Shown here piece after piece: positions 44,967 through 57,959 of a stretch of 64,000 nt of DNA. The translations under genes were made by a program, and so were the position numbers. Each line of letters starts with the position of its first letter. The first letter of the stretch is position 1. The DNA is from Sphagnum compactum (lineage: Eukaryota; Bryophyta; Sphagnopsida; Sphagnales). Location: positions 36,012,213-36,076,212 of the forward strand of contig OZ234493.1 in assembly GCA_965153455.1 (NCBI GenBank), read 5' to 3'. The notes beneath the pieces were generated by a model. It did not search any database and had not been told where the DNA came from. It saw nothing but the letters and a program-made list of their open reading frames with translations.

Positions 44967-47735
44967 TTTGCTCTTTTCCTTCAGTACAGATCCATTACCT
45001 CCTCATATCTTATAATGGCTTCAACATGATAAGGAGTTATTCACAGAAAAACAGACTCTAATGCAGCAAGCAGGTGATCCTTCTGGAGGGCGTCTCCAAG
45101 GAGAAGAATGCTCCAATTGGCACTAAGGTCTGCAGTTGACTCCTCTTGAACTCTTCAACACCAACAGACACACCCTTTGATTTTCACAAAAGGCTCAATG
45201 TGGGAGCCCCCTATTGCAGTTGATTTCTGAGGTCAGACATTTTTCTATTGTCCAACTCTTGCAAGAAAACATGAAACCATCTTTCACCTTCTATGGATCC
45301 AAATTGTTGGGAGCTTGCTGTGAGGAATAGGTTGTTTGTTTGTCGGTTGGAGCTTCAAAAGATTTGATTGATCCAAATTGTTGGGATCTTCCCGTAAGGA
45401 CATGATTGTTTTTGCCAGGGCTTCAAGATTTTATTTGATGCAAATTGTTGGGATCTTCCTGTGAGATATGGGGAGATCTTCAGCCTAAACTTCAGGGTTC
45501 TTGGAATCTGCAGACCCTAGACATGGAGTTGCATCATCATTGAGGCTAAAGTATACATGATGAGGAACGGTAGATCTTCATCAACTCAAACTACAACCAC
45601 AGTTGGACAGAAAAGGTGCTTCTATCTGTGTTGTTTTCTATATTCATAAATTATGGCAGCAAGGGTAGGGCTTGAGCGGAGCTTGTGTGATTGATGTCAA
45701 TACATCACACATTGATGCTTGCATGTTTATATTTGTCAACAAAAACAAATCCACAATCCAGATTCTCCCTAAATGGATACATAAATAGTTTCAGGCCAGC
45801 ACAATTAGTTGGAGTTAGGACTGACACAGTCATGGGTTCTGGGTAGTATATAGATCAATATATCATGAAAATTCATATTTAACAATAACATAGTAAGTTT
45901 TATAATTTTTCATATTACAAAAAACTTTAATGAATTTAGATTTAAAAAGGAATCATTATGAATTCTTAAGAAACATTATTGTTATCATGCATACAAAGTT
46001 TTACATGTACAATCAAAAAGTACAATAGAATGATGTCAAAACAAAAATTTAAAATTAGATCCACCAAAATGAGGTGTTTAAAAATGATGTATTTAAACTC
46101 TTTTAAAGTCAAATATGATTTAATTTTGATTTTGTCTCATTTTAATCAGTGAGAATTCATTTCACATTCAACATTCGAAATCCAAACTTTCAAATGGATT
46201 TTATATTATCAATCATGTTATTAGTGATTTATTTTTAAAAAATTAACAATACAATCACTTGCACAACCCCTACTTTCACTAGACAACACTAATACTTTAA
46301 AATCCCTTGCAGAACCCATATACTTTAAATTACCTTCAGAACCTCTGAGACATCATAAACCAGATGCACCCAAAAAAAATTGCAGTAAAAAGCAAACAAA
46401 TCTATTGCATTAGACCACCTGGCAACAAGAATTGAACTACATTACCAAGGTGGACCCATAAGGTTTCAGGACTTCACAGAAAACCTTCAAACATATCATA
46501 CGAAACACAGCAAACCAGAGTCTCAGGTGATTTTCAGACTTCTCACACTAGTAGCAGCTTTCTTACAAATTACATGTATCCTGATGCCACTCCACCCTGA
46601 GACACAAATCTTTATGGAGACAAGCAGTGAAAGCCAACAGGACAGGTCTCTTTAAGACACAAAACTTTACTAGTGTGTGGATATAACAGCCCTCACTGCA
46701 CTAAAGGCTGTGCAGTGAATGAATGAAATGATCGCAACTGTCAAGATCATCACAAGAGATCAATTTTTGTCCTCAGCAAAAACTACATGTTAGTTAACTT
46801 GGGCGAAGCTTGTTAACTATACAAATTAGTCAAAACTGCAGAGCCAGCTCAAATGGCATGACATGCACTCAGCCAGTCAGTCTCATGCCACAGTTTTTTG
46901 TGCATGAAGGAAGACATGGCAGTCATTTACCAGCAGAAATTTAACCTGCATGGTAAAGGAGACTAACCGGAACTCCTAAAAGTCGAGATTGGGATCCAGG
47001 GCACACACAAGTAGGTGGTGGTGTTGGAAACAGCAGTAATGGAGACAGGAAAGCTGGATGTAAACCTGAAGTGGTCACAAAACTAATTTCTCACCACAGC
47101 AGACAAATCAACAGTAAAGAATGCACAAACAGGTCACACTGTCACTGCCAAGGGAGATGATAATGACCAGGGCTACTTATTGGGGGAAGGAGGGGGAGGG
47201 TGGGGGGGTATAAACCTGCCTCAGGAGTAGGATTCCTTGCCCATGGACTACAGATCAGAGCTTACAGAAGGGATGGACTTGTGCTGCACTCATCATTGTG
47301 AACCCAGAAACCAAAATCCCTAGAACATAGTCAGTGTCTGGACTACTTGTAATCCAGAGACCCTGTTGTGCTGCACAAAGTCTTTGTTGAACAGCAATGT
47401 TGCCTTGACTTAAAAGTCTTTTGGCATCCAACTCTAACAGACACGTGTTAGGGACCAGTAGACTTCCTGCTAGTACTGACCAAAAAATCAGTCACAGCGA
47501 GCAGTTTCAGCAGTTGGCCACTGTAGATTTGCCCTGATCTTCAGAAAGCAGCACTTTTCCCATACCTGCAAGGCATGATAAATCTGCTTCACTCTCCTGC
47601 ATTGCAAAAATTCACATAAGTATCTCCATGCTAATCAATGATTAGACAACCGATCTCATAAGTTGGCCCTTCTTCATTGTTTTCACAAAGATTATTCAGC
47701 AACAACAGAGAAAAAGCACAAATTGAATTACCATC
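44967..47735. other. Intergenic between the LEA-motif and importin genes
   Basis: This region contains a three-unit degenerate repeat near 45.3-45.5 kb, then AT-rich spacer (45.7-46.4 kb), then the likely importin alpha 3' UTR. No gene was recognised. Confidence 0.55.
45294..45475 (+). repeat. Three degenerate units of about 70 bp
   Basis: Each unit contains ATCCAAATTGTTGGGAGCTT (or GCAAATTGTTGGGATCTT), then CTGTGAGGA or CCGTAAGGA, then a GTTTG/TTTTTG stretch and GCTTCAA. Unit starts are near 45296, 45371 and 45437. It lies on the promoter side of the minus-strand LEA-motif gene. Confidence 0.7.
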
Positions 47736-50700
47736 TCAACCAAAGTTGAAGCCACCAGAAGGAACAGCAGGCTGATTTCCCCCGAATGCAAAATTGCTCT
47801 GCAATTCATCACCTACAGGGGCCAGATTTTCATCCTCATCCTCCTCCAGCCAGTATGTCTCCAAAATCTTAACAGCTTTCTCATAGATTTCATTGTTGTC
47901 ATGAGTTTGCAGGGTCTCAATCTTCTCCAAGCCCTCAGCTTCATCTATGTACCGAGCATAGAGGTTGATACCACTGCTGTTCCCAAGGTCCTTCTCTGAC
48001 TCCCCTACCTTCAAAATATTTTCCAAGCCTTCAAGTGAAACTGTCACAATTCTGGGATCAGGACATGTGAGCAGATCACAGAGTGGCTTGATGCAGCCCT
48101 GATTCACCAGGTACCTACAGAAATGACGACAGAACATTAGTGACATTGCTTAAATCGACAACAATTTGTAACTTAAAAAGGATGAACGTCCACTTGCATT
48201 CTGTGCTAGAGCTGTGTCACAATAGACTTCAAATTGAGCTGTTATCTCTCCATTTGCTTCCATGATTCACTTTGAAGCATTCTACAGATTCCTCCAATCA
48301 GTGCACAACCTACTTGATCTGTTCATGTGTTCCACCAGATGTAGCATTCGATATAGCCCATGCTGCTTCTTTCTTGATGTCAAACTCAGCAGTTGCCAGT
48401 AACGAAACCAGGGGCGGAATGATGTTGGCATCAATAATTGCCTGGAACAAAACAAGAATCGCAGTATGATTAGAGGAAAGAAGCTGCAATGCAACAAGAA
48501 GAGGAACCAGGCCAAGGTGCATACAAAGCTCTTCCCTCTTAAGTGGTGTGCATCCCAGTTCCCTAAAAAAATCACAGAATTGCACAAAACTGTGGACAAA
48601 CAAAAACAACACTTGTTCAAAAGCAGGGGCACATCTACCTGAATTTGATCCTTGTTTCCAGCAGTAATATTGGAGATGGTCCAACAGGCTTCCTTCTTGA
48701 TGCTCTTTTTGTGGTTGTGAGTAAGAAGTGCAAGGAGGCATGGAAGTGCCTGGTTGTTGATAATGAACTGAAAAGCCAGTAAAGGCACAGGTTATATCTC
48801 CTGAAAATAGAAAAGAGACAACCATCTGGAAGTCATAAATAATTCTCTCTACAGAACCAAATTCTGTAGATCACAACATAGAGATAGGGAAATTACCTGC
48901 GTCTGGAGATCGTCTCCAGTAACAATGTTGCCAACCGTGCGTAGAGCAGGAATGAGAACAGATGGTGATGGATGGCTGCTACACCCTCAAAACTACCAAA
49001 TCAATTAAAACAGCCAACTTCCAGCTAGCATGATAGCTAAGAGCTTCAAGGTAACCATAAGACACCAGCTAAAAGGAAAGTGCTTCTCAAGAAGCCATCT
49101 ATAATAAAGTTTCCCATTGTTTTAACCCACCACAATTCAAGTATAGTTGAGAGAAAACAAACACATATTATATGCAAACAGTTTCAAGAAATGTGCCACT
49201 GACTCTAAATCTATAAGAGCTACTTGGTAACTTACAGCAACAGGTCCACAAGACGGCGACAGACACCAGCCTCAATTACTGCCTGGATCTTGTCATTGGT
49301 CCCATCAGAGAGGTATGAGAGAGCCCAGCAAGCATCGGTCAGAACTTCCTCATCATTTGAATGGATGAGGCGCTCCAATGCTGGCAGTGCAGGTTTCGAC
49401 TGTACAACAAAAATATTAGAAATAACTCTCACAAGAATTGAGAAATCTCAAGTAATTTTCAAGCAAGTATTATAAAACACAAAGTATGAACTGGAAATGA
49501 GAAAACTACCAACCCTTGAATCATCAATTGCAGTATACAAACAAAAACTAGATACATAGAGCAGACACAAAGGAAAGCACCTGCTCAAATGGAGGTTGAG
49601 GTTTGCCACGGCAGAAGTTGGACAGAGTCCAGGTTGCATTCCTCAACATGGACAGTTTGGCAGTATCCGTAAGCTGTGCCAACAGAGGCATCAGTGCACC
49701 ATTACTGAGCACAAGGTCCCTGCATTTTGGGGAATCACCAGCCACGTTCCCCAATGCCCAAACAGCCTGCAGAGACAAAGTTAAACAACTTTAAGTGGAA
49801 ACCCACTCCTTTACCCCCCCCCCCCCCCCCCCCCCAAAAGAAGAAAGACTCCATCAGACGCTGCAGAGAACCATCAGATCAAACCCTAGTCAATCAAGTG
49901 TTTCAGAAAACATTCAACCCAAATTAGCCTGACCAGCAGACATGCACAGGATAGCCAAACCAGTTAAAAACCAGCTCATTATCCAGGTCATACAATACCT
50001 GCTCACGGACATCATCACTAGGTGAACTGAGCAGTTGGACAAAGATTGGTACAGCGCCGTGATCAATAACAACACGTGTGTGTTCAGATGTGCCTGATGC
50101 AATATTCGTTAATGCCCATGCTGCCTCAAACTGCATCAAAGACCAAAAAGGATTTCAGTTACTACGTGTACAAAATAACAGAGATACATCCTCAGATCAG
50201 GTGAAGAGCAGATATTGCACAGGTGAAGCAATCTCCACTGAAGCATACCTGTAGCTGTGGGAAATCCCCACGGATGAGAAACTCCACAAAACGGGGCACT
50301 ACACCTGCTGCTATAACCTCCTCAATCGGGGGGCTTCTTTCTGCATGAAGGATTCACAAGGTGATGTGATTAACAACAGGGAAATACCCAAAAAACTTCT
50401 ATAGACAAGAGATCAGATACCAGGGGAAAGTGCAAAGGAAGTAAGCCTACCTATGGAGAGAAGCTTTCGAAATTGAGTAATGGCTTCCAACTGTGTGCCT
50501 GCATCTTCAGAGTACACCCCTGCTACCATGGCCGGGAGGCTTTCCAACTGCTGCTATGACAGATCCAGAAAAGCAAAACATGACAGACTGGCAAAATTCC
50601 CCTCATTTCCAAAATAAAGAGCGTACTTTCTTCATGCAGATGCAGGGGAACCAACGACACCTGTACCCTAAACTCACTAGTTCATGATAAAGAAAGAAAC

Positions 50701-51177
50701 AATCAGCAGCAAACCGCTTCATGAGAAATTAAGGGGAAAGTCTTGAATAGGCCTTGGAGAACCATTGCAGATAGAAACCCTGGAACCAAATAGCATGCAT
50801 ATCCAGAATGCGTTCTCTTCACAGAAGAGGCACACATGCAGATAAAGTGCTACAGAAAAACCACTGTACGAGGTGGATGGAGAGGTTATCTGCGGTACCT
50901 AGTCCTCTATTTCCTTGAACCCTAAATCCAGACCATACGTCACATACATAGGGCAGAACAATTTTACCTTCTTCTCCATATCAGCAGCAGCTTGAGTGGA
51001 AGAGAACTGCTGAGGCTGTAAGCCCTCTCTCCTCTTCTTCAGCAGGCTTTCATCCCTCTTGTTCTTGCGTATCTCCACCATGTTGTCCTCCCTTTTTCTG
51101 CGAGCTTCCTCCGCATCGACCGTCAACTTATACCCCTTCTTACGGACCTCCACGCGTGCATTCGGTCGCAGAGACAT
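47736..51177 (-). CDS. IMPA: Importin subunit alpha (karyopherin alpha), ten exons
   Basis: Importin alpha binds nuclear localisation signals and, through its IBB domain, importin beta, for import through the nuclear pore. Exons (minus): 51177-50968, 50553-50451, 50340-50249, 50130-49999, 49766-49581, 49399-49236, 48978-48897, 48767-48639, 48441-48314, 48114-47736. Phases agree throughout, giving 534 residues, the normal plant length. The IBB lies at residues 1-70, with basic clusters [16 protein letters not shown] and [11 protein letters not shown] repeats follow, with the NLS-groove Trp/Asn pattern visible: [103 protein letters not shown]. The C-terminus ends [11 protein letters not shown]. 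Exon 2 has three tandem AG acceptors in frame (50553, 50550 or 50547), so one or two Gln residues may vary. Confidence 0.95.
49814..49835. repeat. 22-base C run in importin alpha intron 4
   Basis: On the gene strand this is a G22 run lying 48 bases upstream of exon 5 in sense terms on the opposite side of the intron from the 3' splice site tract. It could form a G-quadruplex in the pre-mRNA. The exact length is doubtful because of sequencing slippage. Confidence 0.8.
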
Positions 51178-53150
51178 CTCTGCAGAACGGGGACGGAGAC
51201 AGAAGAACCGAAATCAAAACAAACACACCAAAACACAGACCAGCGAGAACAGGAAGGCCCTCAAGACGAAAAAAAAAAAAAAAAAACCCCAGGAAAAAGG
51301 AAAAAAAAGTCAAAGTCTCGGAGGATACTCTTAAAGAAACTAGAAAGTTCCTGCTCACGAGAGTTTCGACACGATGAAGAGAACAAATCAGACAAGGCAG
51401 CGGCAAACACAGGGGAGAGACCACAGCGATCTTGAAGAAAAGAGACGGAAGACGAAGGCGGAAAAAGGCCGCCGTGGGAGACTCAAACCCTAACCTGAGT
51501 TAATTACTAACCTCAGATCCCGGGTAGTCTAGTTTAAGAGGAAACCGTATCCCGTGTATACAAATGGAATACGTATATTTTGAGATATACGGTCACGACA
51601 CATAAAGTTATACCAGTGGTTAAATTGGTCTATAGTTTACACCAAGGGGTACATAGTTATACAAATGGGTTATACAAATTAAATTTTAAATTTTTTTTTA
51701 GAAAGGTTACATATCAATGTTGGGCTTGTACCTATTGGGTTTAAATATAAACTTGTAATTTAAATATGGAAGCTCATTTACATTTTGTATGTAGGATCAT
51801 GCCCAAGGACCAAGGCATTCCCAAAGTAATGCCCCTCCCCCTACCTGACCCTCCAAGGTAGTAGTAGTTGAGGGAGGGAATTGCACTTGGAATGCCCTTA
51901 TTTGAAGCGGCTATCCTGCATAATAACCAATGTTGGGCGGGTATGAAAAAAAAATGTGAAAATTGGATAAAGTTTCAAGTCGATTATTAGTTTGAATCCT
52001 TCAGTGTATCACATTGAATGATGCCCTTTATGAAACTCGGCTACAGAGTTTCATATAATGTGAGAACGAGGCCTTCGAAATTATATGAAAATCGGGCCTT
52101 TGAAACCCTAATCAAATATGTATTTTAATTTTATTGAAACCCTGGCAAGGTATTAAAAAAATTAGGGTCATGGTTTCAAAGTTTAGAATTAATTAGGGTG
52201 TTAGTAGTTAGAAGGGTTTAATGTTTAGTCTTTAGTCATTTATTCAATGTTTAATTAGTAATTAATTTAAGGTTTAGTTAGGTTTAGGGTTTAGCAAGTA
52301 AGCGACATCACTTGTTGCTTGCTATAAAACAAGTGTTTCAAAGCTGCTTACTCACTATGTGTGAGTTTGTCTCACTCTCTTGCATTTCATTTTCCTTTTT
52401 GCTTAGCTTAATGTGTTTGATTAGTTAATTTGCTTAGTGTTGTTCTACGCTCCTTTTGCTCGACCTTCTGTTCCACTCTTTTTTATTGTTCCATTCCTCT
52501 TATTCAACCTATTGCTCCTCTCCTCTTGCTCAATTTGCTACTCTCTACTCCATTTGATCGACTTGTTGCTCCGCTCCTTTTGCTCAACCTACTACTCTAC
52601 TCCTTTTGCTTGACCTAATGCTCCTTTTGCTCGACATGTTTTGCTCCTCTTGCTTGATCTCTTTGCTCATGTGCCTTTCTGCTAGACTTGTGATTTTGAT
52701 GTTCCTTGTTCCTCTTGCTCAACCCTACTGCTCTACTCCTCTTATTTCTTAGTATTCCCCCCCTTTTATTTTTTGCAGGTGTGAAGTGTGGAGGAGCTGT
52801 CCAAATTTGAGTTCTTCAAATTCGAGTTCTTTAGGCCAAACTTGTTAGGTGAAATTTTTTGTGTTCAATTTTTGTTTGTTGATGATTTTTTAAAATTATC
52901 CATGTTTTTGGGAAATGGTGGTTAATAATGTGTTTGTTTTTTTATGCTAAAATTATTTAAACACTAATACACATTTAATTATACACATTGCATCTCACTT
53001 TTACACATTGCATTTCATTCGCATAATTGTATTGTGTATTTTTTGAGCACATTGTTTTTTTTTTCTTTCAATTGCTTGTAAATGTTTAGATTGATTTTCA
53101 TATGGGTGGCATAATATTATTTTGGCAAAAAACGTATTTATTTCTAATTT
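51178..53150. promoter_or_regulatory. Importin alpha promoter, then intergenic region with a C/T-rich minisatellite
   Basis: The first about 350 bases are the leader and promoter of importin alpha, with an AAACCCTAA telo-box near 51486. From about 51550 the sequence is AT-rich. A degenerate minisatellite (52440-52750) lies before the hAT-like relic. No gene was recognised. Confidence 0.55.
52440..52755 (+). repeat. Degenerate C/T-rich minisatellite
   Basis: About ten imperfect units of 25-35 bases share CTCCTTTTGCTCGACCT or CTCCTCTTGCTCAACCTA with TTGCTC/CTACTCTACT. Strand bias is strong (pyrimidines on the plus strand). It immediately precedes the second hAT-like relic. Confidence 0.75.
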
Positions 53151-53174
53151 TTCTTTTAGGGAAGATAAATTATG

Positions 53175-54470
53175 GTAGAAAATGAGGGAGTCAAGTCAAA
53201 ATGAAAATTTAATTTTGATTGAAGAAAATCAGACAAATGAAAATGAAATGGACATTGAAGAAGATGTGGAAAGAGGAGAAAGTGAAAATGTGCAAATAGA
53301 AAATAACAGAGTTGAAAAAAATGGGAAATAAATAATGAAGAAAAATTTGCAAAAATTACATGTTCAAAGAAAATTTTGGAGAAGGCATAATAAAAATTCT
53401 TTATGTTGCGCATTTTCTTGTGTGAATGATGGGAAAGAAGTTGAAGCTGCATCCCATCAAGTCATGAAATGTATTTTATGTTATGATAATGAAGTAAATA
53501 TTCCTAATGTAAGAACTAAAGAAATAAAAGGATTAATAATTTATTATAAAACTTATGGTATAATTGCTTTTTAAAAACATGTAGATGTAGATCATTTTAT
53601 AATTGTAAAAAAATTTGAAGAAGAAATTAACAATGAAACAATAGGAACTGTTGAAAAACAACTTGCAAAGAAAAGGCCAAATATTCCAACAAGTGCAATA
53701 TCTACCTGTTTGTTGTAAAAAAACCTTTCAAAAAGGATGATGTGAAGTAAAAAGACTTTCTACATGACCTTGGCCTTTTGATTATGAAAAGTAACTTACC
53801 ATTGTAGTTTGTTGAAGGTGTGTGATTTAAGCGTTTAATATTACAATTGTCTCCTAAAGTTGTGTTCCTTTTTAAAAAACAGTTTTCTCAAGAAATATTA
53901 CCTAACTTGGTGGAGAAAACGAAACAAGTATATGTTTTGCCAAAATTAATAGAATATATTTTTGCCATAGTAAGCTTTGACTTATGGATGTCAAAGGGTG
54001 CGCATCATATATTTACTCTTGTTATAAACTTTTTGGGATCTGATTGACAACCCAAACAAATAATTATTGGTTTGTTTGAAGCAATAGAAATTACTGGGCA
54101 AACATTAGCTAACAATTTGACAAAATTGTTTGATCAATATGGGCTAAGAAAAAAAATTATTACCTATGTTAAAGATGAAGGCTCAAATTTAAATACTATG
54201 ACAATTACTTTTAAATTTGTTGTAAAATGTGAAGTCTTTGGTTTATATGAAAGTTTTTAGGGTGCTTGTTTTGGTCATTTTTTTCCAAAACATGCCAATA
54301 TGCTACTACTGACGAAAAAGTTTGCAGGAATTTCAAGTTTGTTTCAATCAAATATGCCTAATCAAATTTGCAAAAATGTATAACTTGGCCTAAAAAATCT
54401 ATAAAAGGTAAACAAGAATGGAACAAGGCTTGTTCAGATTCTAACTTGCCTCAGTAAAACTAGTTAAATG
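53175..54470 (+). mobile_element. Second decayed hAT-like transposase (BED-finger type)
   Basis: The plus-strand reading, across several stops and one or two shifts, gives KLHVQRKFWRRHNKNSLCCA; ASHQVMKCILCYDNEVNIPN; KGLIIYYKTYGIIAF and KHVDVDHFIIVKKFEEE (C..C....H-type BED finger region); FSQEILPNLVEKTKQVYVLP; VSFDLWMSKGAHHIFTLVIN (hAT motif around the first catalytic Asp); KQIIIGLFEAIEITGQTLA; LRKKIITYVKDEGSNLNTMT; and GACFGHFFPKHAN. The tail ends near 54470 in KQEWNKACSDSNL-like text. The C-terminal dimerisation domain is absent, so the copy is truncated and broken. It belongs to a different subfamily from the relic at 26-28.6 kb. Confidence 0.8.
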
Positions 54471-57005
54471 AAAGCGTGATAATCCTAGTGAGTCCACCCA
54501 AGGATGCTTATGCCTAAGAAAGGGGAGTAAAAAAATATGATGACTAATTGAAACATTGGCTTGAATTTTTTTGATTTAATGTTTAGTTCAATGTTTCATT
54601 TGATGATCAAATATGTGCCTACAATTTTATCTTTGATGTGTAATGTAATAAATAAATGATATAACGAATGGTGGTTCAATGTTCAATGTCAAAATGTAGA
54701 CTTGTAAAAATGACCTAATTCGAGCTTGTGGCAAACAATGGTTTGTAATTGTTTATGTAATTATAATAACTAGATGCAAATGTTAAATTCATGTGTAAGA
54801 AAACATGAACATCCATGTTGCTTTCAAAAATCTATTTCCATGAGTACATATTTTAAACAACCCCACTATCATGTCTAAAAAAATTTCTTTGTTTTTCAAA
54901 CTCATTTAACAAGTTTTGGGACATGTTAGCACTAGTAAGTGTAAGATGTTTTTCATTATTAAGGAATAAGTGAAAGAATTTCACTCAATGCCTCATGATC
55001 TACACATGTTTAACTTCATGATAATCTTTGTTTTGTGTTATACAATGGTTAAAGCCCACAAATGAAAGGACAATCCCAACATAGGAGGCCTAATAGGATG
55101 AAATGATATTCGTCCCATTCTTAAGGATTAATTGTGAAATTTTTTTTTTGTTTAAAGAAGGATATTTATTGATACATGGGTAAACCAAGTGGTAGAATGC
55201 AACTTCACAAAGGTCTCCTTCCATTAGGCCATTATGATCACAAAGTTCTCCCCAAAAAACAACTTTCATTGGATATTTGTTTTCCTTGCAGTTGTTTTCA
55301 TAATCATTGTTCAACTATACATGTCAAACATTCGTTAAAAATAAAAAGTTGTGGAAACTAATAATCAACCTATGAATCACTAAAAGATGACATTTATCAT
55401 TTTTTAATGTGTTCATACATTCTTTTTTAGGTTCTTTACAAAGTTTATTGCAATAAACTCCAAAAATATAAACCTATCAATCAAATTGGAAAGGTTTTGT
55501 GGCAATATTGTAGTGAGAATGTAGGTGCAATGGCAAAGCAAGTTCAAATGATGAAATGGTATTAACAATAATTCATTAAATATTCATGATTTGACATAAG
55601 TGGTTGATATCTTTGACTTAAAATCTTCTTGATGTTAATTACTTACATATTGTTATTCCAATTGCATCTCTTTGATGAAAAGTTATTGTCCATGCAACAA
55701 GAAACATGGCATGATTTCAATGACTTTCCACTATCATTATTGGGTAATTATTAGAAACAAACCTTTCATGGTGCATGCATGGGGAATGGGGAATTTTTAA
55801 AGATTTGTAACCATGGTTTTCAAAAAATCAAAAAATCATGGTTATCATTTTTAAAAAATCAATAACTAGCCATAAAATGGTTGGTTGTTTCATAAAACCA
55901 TAAGTTTTAAAGGATTTTTTGAACTAAATGGAATTGACGTGTCTTTGATTTTCATTTTTTCAAAAAATTAAAACATGACTTAACTAAATTTGTTTTTTAA
56001 ATATTCAAATAATCACACAATGTTGTCCATTACCTTGTTGTCATCACATTGTGTGTAATGAGTAATGTTGGGTAATTCTCAGTTTTTTAAAAAATCATTT
56101 TTTTAAACATTGTAAAAATTGACTTGGTTGTAGAAAAATGACCAAGGTTTCACATTTTTATTTATTTAGTAAGTTGGTTCTTAAAATGTTGGTTCCCATA
56201 AATTTAAACATAGTTGGTTATCTAATGTGGTCTTCACAACCTAATAGAATTAAGATTTTTATTTTATTTTTTCAAAATGAAAACATTTTTAAACTAAAAT
56301 TTAACATATTTTGAAAAAAAGAAATATTAAAACTTGATGAAAAGCTACAATTTATTTCTAGAACTTTACAATGGCACAAGTTCATATTATTCAAAATCCT
56401 TTTCAAATTTTTCAAAATCCTCTTTTTAAATCCTCTTCTTATGCCAAAAACATGCACACATTTTTAGGTTCTACATTGACTGAATTGAAAAACTAACTCC
56501 CATTAAACATGTACCTTTTTTAACTCTATATTGAATGGTCTTTCTACCAATATATTATGGCTCTAATAAATATGAAACACATTATACACTAGATTAAAAA
56601 ATTTAAAACTATAACATAATTCATGTAGGTTGAACTTTGTTGCTTCATTGGGGTATTAATTTTTTTTTAAATCTCAAACATGCAACCAATTCTCAAGAGC
56701 TAGGTAATGAACCAAGTATAATGTAATTTAATACCCACCAATTTTCAATGAGAAAACCAAAAAAAAAACCATGTTCCCACCTTATATTGTGATACCCGCC
56801 CCACTCTAAAAGCTTTGGGATATAATAAGTTAATGGAAAGGAACTTTAAAAGATCGACCACATTTGAGGTTAGGTTCATAGTGTTAAAGATTGCTTTTAC
56901 ACCTTATCATCATGATGTGGCACCTTTGTTGACATTTACATCATGAAACACTAACACCAACCTTTTGCATTTTTGTGATCTATCCACACTAAGCAACAAC
57001 TGGTA
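54471..57005. other. AT-rich intergenic region without recognisable gene
   Basis: Only short frames on either strand, none with family features. Some repeated A/T-rich segments (for example TCAAAAAATC blocks at 55.8-56.1 kb) suggest degraded repeats. Confidence 0.5.
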
Positions 57006-57009
57006 CTTA

Positions 57010-57712
57010 TTTTCTAATTTTCAAGGTTGTTATTTGAAGTGCGTCCATACCTACATTGATAAGTAATTTCTTTTTCTCCTTTTTTTGTTTGGTGTTTTTC
57101 TCTCATGTTCAATGTTTTCAACACTCGATGTTTTCCATGTTCAATGCTTTCTAAATTGCTTTCCATGTTTATAATGTTTCTGTTTTCTTTTCGATTTTGT
57201 TTTATTGTGCAATGCATTGGAGCTTCCTAAGAGCTTCAAGGAGCTTCTCCTTTTTCAAGCTTGCTATCTAAAACACGCCTAAACCTGCATCGCCAAGTAA
57301 TTTATTTCCTTCCTTTTTTTTGTTTTATGTTATTCTCTCCATGTTCAATATTCTTCACGCTTGATGCTTTCAATGTTCAATGTTTTTTATAATGCTTTCC
57401 ATGTTCAAATTGTTTTTTGTTTCTTTCCACTTTTATTTTGTTGTGCAACATGTTGGAGCTTCTTTGGAGCTTAAGGGAGCTTCTCCTTTCTAAAAGTTAT
57501 TATCTGAAACGCATTTAGGCTTGCATCAACATGTACTTTTTCTCCTTCCCTTTTTTTGTTTTGTGTTATTATTTCCATTTTTGATAATCTTCAAACTTGG
57601 TGCTTTCCATGCTCAATGTTTTCCACATAAATTTCCAGGTTTAAAGTGTTTTATATATTCTTTCCATTTTTGTTTTGTTGTGCAACACTTTGGAGCTTCT
57701 TAGGAGCTTATT
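57010..57712 (+). repeat. Tandem repeat with a 236-bp unit, about three copies
   Basis: TTGGAGCT occurs at 57217, 57453 and 57690, a steady spacing of 236-237 bases. Each unit contains, in order: a CTTTTTCTCCTTCC-like tract, GTTTTGTGTTATT, CATGTTCAATGTTTTCCA, ATTTTGTTGTGCAACA, TTGGAGCTTCTTTGGAGCTT and GGGAGCTTCTCC. Divergence between units is about 20 percent by eye. The array lies directly upstream of the PIF/Harbinger transposase remnant and may belong to that element. Confidence 0.85.
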
Positions 57713-57959
57713 GGGGTGTTCATTTCATTGCATCATATTGGAACTTCTTGGAGGTTGGTGTAGTTTCGTGCTTGTGCGCACTAAGTTTAAGGTTGTTTAC
57801 AAAGTTGTTTGCATAGTTTATAATCTGGTTATAGTTTGCAACATGGACTACCGTGAATGGTCATTACTGTTGGGCAATGTTTGTTGTTGATAAAAGCCTT
57901 CTAAGAGACATTGGTGTTCTAATAGACATTGTTGTTCAATGATTCAAGCTAGCCATTTT

